Assembly: GCA_905178155.1 (NCBI GenBank)
Contig: CAJINV010000008.1
Coordinates: 992,001-1,056,000, forward strand
DNA: 64,000 bases
Direction: 5' to 3'
DNA from: Amoebophrya sp. A120
Taxonomy: Eukaryota; Sar; Dinophyceae; Syndiniales; Amoebophryaceae
Shown here: piece after piece, positions 58,881 through 64,000 of the stretch
Numbering within the stretch: position 1 is the first letter of the stretch
How the letters are laid out: every line of letters begins with the position of its first letter
Made by a program: the position numbers and the translations under genes
The notes under the pieces: model-generated
Databases searched by the model: none
Seen by the model: only the letters and a program-made list of their open reading frames with translations
What the model was told of the DNA's origin: nothing

Positions 58881-59618
58881 ATGCACATGCTAAATCTACA
58901 GGGTGGGTCTTTTCGTTTTCATACCATTAAGCAACGGGGCCAGCACTTGTCGGTACGTGCGGAGAACGAGGACGATCGGCGAAGCGGGTCCTTGCGAGTT
59001 GGAAGCAGCACTGGCGTGAGTGCCGAGATGGGCTGGGACGCAACGGGTAAGTTTTTCGCTGGAGTCACCCCGTTGACTGGAGGGGAACCCGGGTATGCTC
59101 CGGAGCAGCAGGACATGGGAGGAGCCGGTGAACAAGAGCAGTCGCGTCGGTCGAGGTCCCCGCCTGGTGTGGACCTACAATTTCGCCCGGGAGCGAAGAA
59201 ACCCCGGAGTGGGTCGCCGAGCCCGCGGATTCATTCGAGTGCGGAGTATAGCTCGTCCGGGAACCATGAAGATGATGGACCGAAAATTGAGGAAGTGCCG
59301 GATTCCGACGAAGAGCTTCCCCGAAGCACGGATCATCAGGGTTATCAGGAGCAGCCAGGTGTCGCTGGTTCCTACCCTGTGACCACGGAGCACCCGGCGT
59401 ACCTTAATGCTAATGGTGTTCCGACGGGCCAGCCGTATCCGGACAAGGAAACCGGTAGTCCGGGATCCTCGAACGCCGATATTTTCGGCGGGGCCGGTGG
59501 CTTCCTCGGGCGGGTCGGGGGCGCGGCTACCGCGGCTGCTTCCGCGCCGGTGGATCCGGCAGGGTGGCCGCACGACGCTGAAGCGGCTGCTGGAGCTGGA
59601 ATGAGCGTCGACGCATAG
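58881..59618 (+). CDS. Disordered hypothetical protein
   Basis: 246 codons from the ATG at 58881 to the stop at 59616-59618. The composition is glycine, serine, proline, glutamate and alanine with arginine-serine clusters (RRSRSPPG, KKPRSGSPSPR) and an acidic EEVPDSDEELP segment, typical of an intrinsically disordered nuclear or RNA-related protein. A glycine/alanine-rich stretch (GGAGGFLGRVGGAAT) lies near the end. No domain is recognised. A splice acceptor (CTACAG) just inside the frame, near 58900, suggests that the true 5' exon may lie upstream. Confidence 0.5.
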   Translation: MHMLNLQGGSFRFHTIKQRGQHLSVRAENEDDRRSGSLRVGSSTGVSAEMGWDATGKFFAGVTPLTGGEPGYAPEQQDMGGAGEQEQSRRSRSPPGVDLQFRPGAKKPRSGSPSPRIHSSAEYSSSGNHEDDGPKIEEVPDSDEELPRSTDHQGYQEQPGVAGSYPVTTEHPAYLNANGVPTGQPYPDKETGSPGSSNADIFGGAGGFLGRVGGAATAAASAPVDPAGWPHDAEAAAGAGMSVDA

Positions 59619-61152
59619 CTCAAAAATGGGGCTGCAGTGGGAGAGACGAGGACGACGAGGCAATAATACGTCTTCCGGGGAAACGTATTGATATTTGATT
59701 CGTACTAGGAAGCAATGATATTATGGACGGTATCTCAAAGTTAGTTCTTACCTCAGCACGGTACTGTCCGATCGCTATGCCCAGTACGTAGTTGCGGGAA
59801 GAACCACGATTACGATCATGAATCAGATACGAGTAGGAGCACCGTGCCGTCGAACTCGTGTTGATCTTTGCTACTAAGACTCACGCTCGTTACTTGCCAG
59901 ACTGACAGCTTGCTTAGCTGCGCCTTGTCCTTGACTTTTGTGGTATTTTTCATATACGCGATGTAAAGAAGTTGATAGCAGACTAAAACTAGCAGCTGAA
60001 AAAGAAAAATTCATGTAAAGAATTGATGCTGCACCAGGGAGAGCGCCAAGGAAGGGGTTGGTGGAAGTTGAAGTTCCATGAACATTCACAAGATGTTGTA
60101 GGACAGGACGCTCTGTCGGCGCGTTTGGGTTGCTGAGGCTGACGATCACGATGGCTACATATTCGGGAAGAGGTCGAGGCTTTTGCCTTTCCCGGTGTTA
60201 GCATGACCTTCCCACGGTCTCGCGGCGACGGAGTCAGTAGATGGTGCTGCGCGATGGTGAAAAGAATGGCTCTGCGGAAATGGGATCCACATCGATATCC
60301 AGAGCTTCGATAAAATTAATATCAAGATCTCGCCGCTTGATCACATAAGGTTCTACTTGTTGCACTTGCAGTGACGCAAGAGAGATCTATACGGCCAAGG
60401 AAGGAACTGCTCTATTGAGGGCAAGAGGACACGTCTCATGCGATCGATCCTTAGTGTCTGTGAGCACGAAACGGAAGCACTCATCAAAGCTTCACCATCG
60501 GTTGTAGATGCAGATCCATTTTTTCCCGACGGTACAGCTTCGCTAATTGCACGTCTTCCGGGTGATCTGTGGTTGATGCCTCCTCTAGAGATCCCCCCCG
60601 AGGATCCCCCCGGTGCAATGATGAACAGAGAAGACAGCTTGATCTCCTTTTATACGCTGGTGGCTCCGTCGCGATTAACGCGCAAGATATGCACACTGAT
60701 GAAGATCCCGCTGCTTCATTGCCTCGCAAGGGTTCGCCACTAGTTCGTTTGTTGTTGTTTCATCACTCTGCTCTACCGCCGAGGTTTCCTACATATGAAT
60801 GTGTAACCCCAAAGCCGAGGACGTTGACGTTCGCAAAACGAAAAGGGGCAGGCAGTCAATTTTCTTACTGCTTGCAGGCAGATTAGCGTCGAAAACTAAA
60901 GAAGTCATCGCACCTCTTTTAGAAAAGCTTTCTTCAAAAGTACAAACAAAATCGAAATCCTCACAGAAGTCATTGGAGTTCATTTAGACACACAATTATT
61001 CAGTACGTCCTTTGCGTACATGGCCACATAAGTGATCCTCAACACGAACCCCTTCGACGCACAGGAGGAGCCAGCAGGTCGACACTTCGAGATTCGCTTT
61101 CGCATTTGCGTAGAACGAAAGCCCTTCTGTCCGACTAGAAGTGGTGCTCAAG
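59619..61152. other. Gene-poor region, 59619-61152
   Basis: Overlapping + strand frames at 60438-60743, 60569-60886 and 60799-60987 could be exons of a small gene; the last codes a lysine-rich helical end (SKTKEVIAPLLEKLSSKVQ) after a CTTGCAG acceptor. None has a recognisable domain. Confidence 0.3.
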
Positions 61153-61413
61153 ATGCAGTCGCCCTTGCGCCACTATTTCGGAATTGGTTGTGCCACTCTG
61201 TTGTGGTGCGCTATTTTCAATGGCATCTGCTCTCCCGGAGTGGAAGCCAAGTTTCTCAAGGTCCAAAAATTGCGGCCGAGTGTTTTTACCGACTGGAAAA
61301 CATGTGCGGCTTGCTGCGTGACGTACGGGGTCAACAATGGTTGCTGTGGTTGTTCGGTAGAGACGTCTGCTACCTGTGCAGCAGCAGCTTCTGTATGCGG
61401 ACATTTGGTATAA
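61153..61413 (+). CDS. Small cysteine-rich putative secreted protein with VEAKFLKV motif
   Basis: 86 codons from the ATG at 61153. A hydrophobic segment (GIGCATLLWCAIFNGIC) forms a plausible signal peptide ending near PGVEA. The mature part starts KFLKVQKLRPS and holds ten cysteines in about 36 residues (CAACC, CCGC and two single cysteines), fitting a disulphide-stabilised secreted protein. The stop at 61411-61413 overlaps a possible GT donor (GGTATAATG), so a further exon is possible. The shared motif with 57449 suggests a small local family. In parasites such proteins may act outside the cell, but nothing here proves it. Confidence 0.5.
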   Translation: MQSPLRHYFGIGCATLLWCAIFNGICSPGVEAKFLKVQKLRPSVFTDWKTCAACCVTYGVNNGCCGCSVETSATCAAAASVCGHLV

Positions 61414-64000
61414 TGAGTTTTTTTCAGATTCTTTGCGAAGTTGCGATTGGTAATCCTACTCTCCCTCCTCATTACTTTCCTTGGGGGCTTCATTTTATGT
61501 GCTTTCCAAGGTTCCTAGCAGGAGAAAAGTGAGATAGAATTTGGAGGTTCGCAACTTGCCTGCCTCGCCCTCTGAAGCAGAGCATCTTTAAACCTTCAGA
61601 CACTTGCTGGGTCTGACTACTTCGTGGCCACAAGATGGCCGACGATTATGATTTCGCCACGATCCACAGCCTGATGTAACCTGAATGTTCGTCGTTCCTC
61701 TGTGTGTGCAGATTGAGATTGAACTGCTCATGATCGCGTCACTCCGTAAGGATTATCTTTTTTCTGTGTTTCGCTTGTTCTTTGGTCCTTACTGGGAGGA
61801 TAAAAACCGATGCACAAGCTATCAGAACGACATTCATGTTTTTCGCAGTATCGTACTTGGTTGAGCCACGAAGGTCGTGACGATGGAGAAACTGCAGAAG
61901 CAGCGTGTCTGCGGAAAACGGATTGAGCTCGAAAATGGCACTCTTTTTGGCTTCTTTTAGCACTTTCCGTCATGACACACATCGATGAAGCGTCTGCTTC
62001 TCTTTATCTGTGTGTTGATCTCATAAGAATGTGCGACAGTTCTATTCACATTTTCATCATATCTACAAAAAGGTCACTGAAAAATATAATACTAATACAG
62101 GGCTGGAAGTACTTCGTTCAAGCTACGCGCGACTCGCAGGTGTGACCACTCAACTGTGACAGATGCTGCTCAGCGGGCGAGGTCCTACGACCCTAATCAC
62201 GGAAAAGCAAAGGCTCCATCTTCTTGTTTGTCATGATGCAAACAAGGCCTCCCTACTTGATGGTTTGCTTAGTGCGGCTCATCCGCCAATCGAAACTCTC
62301 CTGCATAGTTCAGTTCAGAGGTTTATTCATCTTGGACATGACTACATTTTTGCGAGCGCGGCACATTATGGCTCGCTGTCCACTTACTTTGTTCCCCGGT
62401 CTTACTGCCCGCTCCTACTTGCATGAGATGCCCGCAGTTAATATGTTTCCCCACGGGGGCGGCAGAGCAAAACAATGGCCACAGTAGACAATGTCACACT
62501 TGAGAAGGTAATGAGTGGCGAATATCACGTTACGATCAACAAGAGTTACGCAAGCGTAACAGGACACAGGTTGTACACTCTTGCTTGGTGTTGGCAATCG
62601 ACAAAGGTGCGGCGCATGTGCATGTTTGTAGTCTATACAGAGGCCGGACCTGCAGTTAATGAATTGCGACGCTTTGTCCCTCAGGCGGCTGCGCACCGTG
62701 GTGTCGCTGGTGCGTCGCCGTTTTTATATTTAGCAATTGCACTTCGGGGCAGCCAAATTCGAAGGGTTGCGCTGCCACTGCGACACGCTGGACACTAGCG
62801 CCGGAGCAGCTGCTACTTTTTGCACTGCCGGGCGCTCCCCTGGCCCATCGGTAATAAGTGTATGGCCCGGGGGTTTGTGTTTTCGCACTGCAAACACGCG
62901 CGTCTGTAGTGAATGTGTGGCCCATGTGTAATAAGTGCATGGCCCGGTTTGTAGTTGTTGTGCTGCGCACTGATTAGTTTCGCGTTGCCACCTGCGCCAC
63001 GCGGCAACAGTGCCGCTTCACTCCCTATTAACGCGACGGTGGGAACCCAGCGGGTAAGATTGAAGGGCAGGCACAGGATGGTGGAGGTTTTCGGGCAGAG
63101 GTGGAACTTGGTCCCGACGGACAAGTGAAGAAAGCAAATATCGGATCTACGGGAGAAAAACTCTTTTGCAATCCTACACTGGCGCCTTTTTGTTTTCGTG
63201 TATGTGCAATCCACTAGTAGCGGTAGCGGGAGGGCGAGCTCCCGTGGGTCGCTCTCTTGCATTTGGTACCGCATTGTTCATGCTGCATGTTAAGCCTGCC
63301 CCTGAGCAGTAAACGCGCAACGGGAAAGACAAGTGGATTCTCCGGGAAGAAATGCAAGAAGAAGCAGTATTCTCCGGGAAAGACCAGTATCTTTCGGGCT
63401 TTCTTCATTCCTTGTTTGTATGATGTGCACCAAATTTCAGTATTGATCTTGCGTAGCCGACACTGGCTGCTTCTAGTTGCAAATTGATTTTTTTCTATGC
63501 ATATCTGTTACTCCGGAAGGAAACGGGCCGCAACAGCAGCAAATGAGACAGCGGATCGTAGATGAGCGGAAGGGGTTGGGTCAACTGAAGGACAAGTAGA
63601 TCGCAACTGACCAGCCGATTGCGAGTCTTTTCGTTTTTGTCTGAACCGCTACTAGAACCATCGGGTCCGGCGGTGTAAGCAAGTACTTAGGTCTTTGCGC
63701 AAATCTATCGTCACTTTGTAGGAAGCTGAGCTAGTAATGGCAGATAGCATGCTGTCATAATCAAAATCATACAACTGCGCGGAAAGGATAAGGGAATTGT
63801 AGAGATAAGGAGGACGCTCTGCATTTAGAGCGGTGCCGATAGTTGCGATCTGAGATATGGGCGGCAATTGTTGCCCCATTGAGTACGTCATCAGCATGAG
63901 AGCCGCAACGAGAATGGTGCGCCGCCGGCGATTAGACTTGATGGATGACTCACAGTTGTTGTTCAGGACATAATCGCAGGGGTTGTACTTACTAACTGTA
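61414..64000. other. Gene-poor region to the window end
   Basis: Only short frames (for example 62475-62798 plus). A direct repeat of GTAATAAGTG[TC]ATGGCCCGG occurs near 62850 and 62930, and an ATTCTCCGGGAA repeat near 63336 and 63371. No supported gene. Confidence 0.4.

Overview
This window looks like nuclear DNA of a protist, most probably a syndinean dinoflagellate close to Amoebophrya. The reasons are: intron-rich genes whose reading frames are interrupted by short terminal-inverted-repeat elements with target-site duplications (introner elements, a known hallmark of Amoebophrya); many introns without GT-AG ends next to ordinary GT-AG introns; every supported gene on the + strand; and a protein set (monomeric isocitrate dehydrogenase, EF-hand, PDZ, HAD, nucleotide-sugar and glycosyltransferase proteins) that is eukaryotic, not bacterial. 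The species call is inference; no rRNA, tRNA or spliced-leader gene was found.

Layout. 1-2.3 kb: end of an unknown gene, then a small membrane-protein gene split by two introners. 2.3-9 kb: three glycosyltransferases of different families (capsule-synthesis/DXD-like, GT8, GT31). 9.4-10 kb: a possible secreted protein. 11.6-16 kb: a long-chain acyl-CoA synthetase/fatty-acid transport protein (SLC27-like) with three introner-type introns. 17.2-21.4 kb: a polytopic membrane protein made of repeated modules. 22-24.6 kb: UDP-glucuronate decarboxylase (UDP-xylose synthase). 25.6-30 kb: a large coiled-coil protein. 31.2-33.4 kb: a nucleosome assembly protein. 34.6-37.7 kb: a HAD-type phosphatase domain behind a long disordered region. 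39.2-40.2 kb: a two-PDZ protein. 41.9-53.4 kb: a monomeric NADP isocitrate dehydrogenase with a mitochondrial-type leader and an EF-hand domain, whose last exon lies beyond a 6.9 kb intron. 53.4-64 kb: gene-poor, with a small membrane protein, two small secreted proteins that share a motif, and a disordered protein.

The main discovery is the introner system. At least thirteen elements of 110 to 382 bp begin with TAT and end with ATA (one ends ATT), carry inverted terminal repeats and lie between 5-bp direct repeats. For eleven of them I checked frame: removing the element plus one 5-bp copy restores an open frame, and in isocitrate dehydrogenase it restores the conserved family sequence residue by residue. 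A fourteenth element sits in repetitive DNA, and neighbouring repeat units show the empty site. The 6.9 kb intron is itself mostly one composite element with inverted ends, an 8-bp flanking repeat and inverted arrays of about 90-bp units.

Functionally the glycosyltransferases and UDP-xylose synthase suggest surface or secretory glycan synthesis, but eukaryotic neighbours need not share a pathway. Exon boundaries marked as exact were checked for frame by hand; others are approximate.
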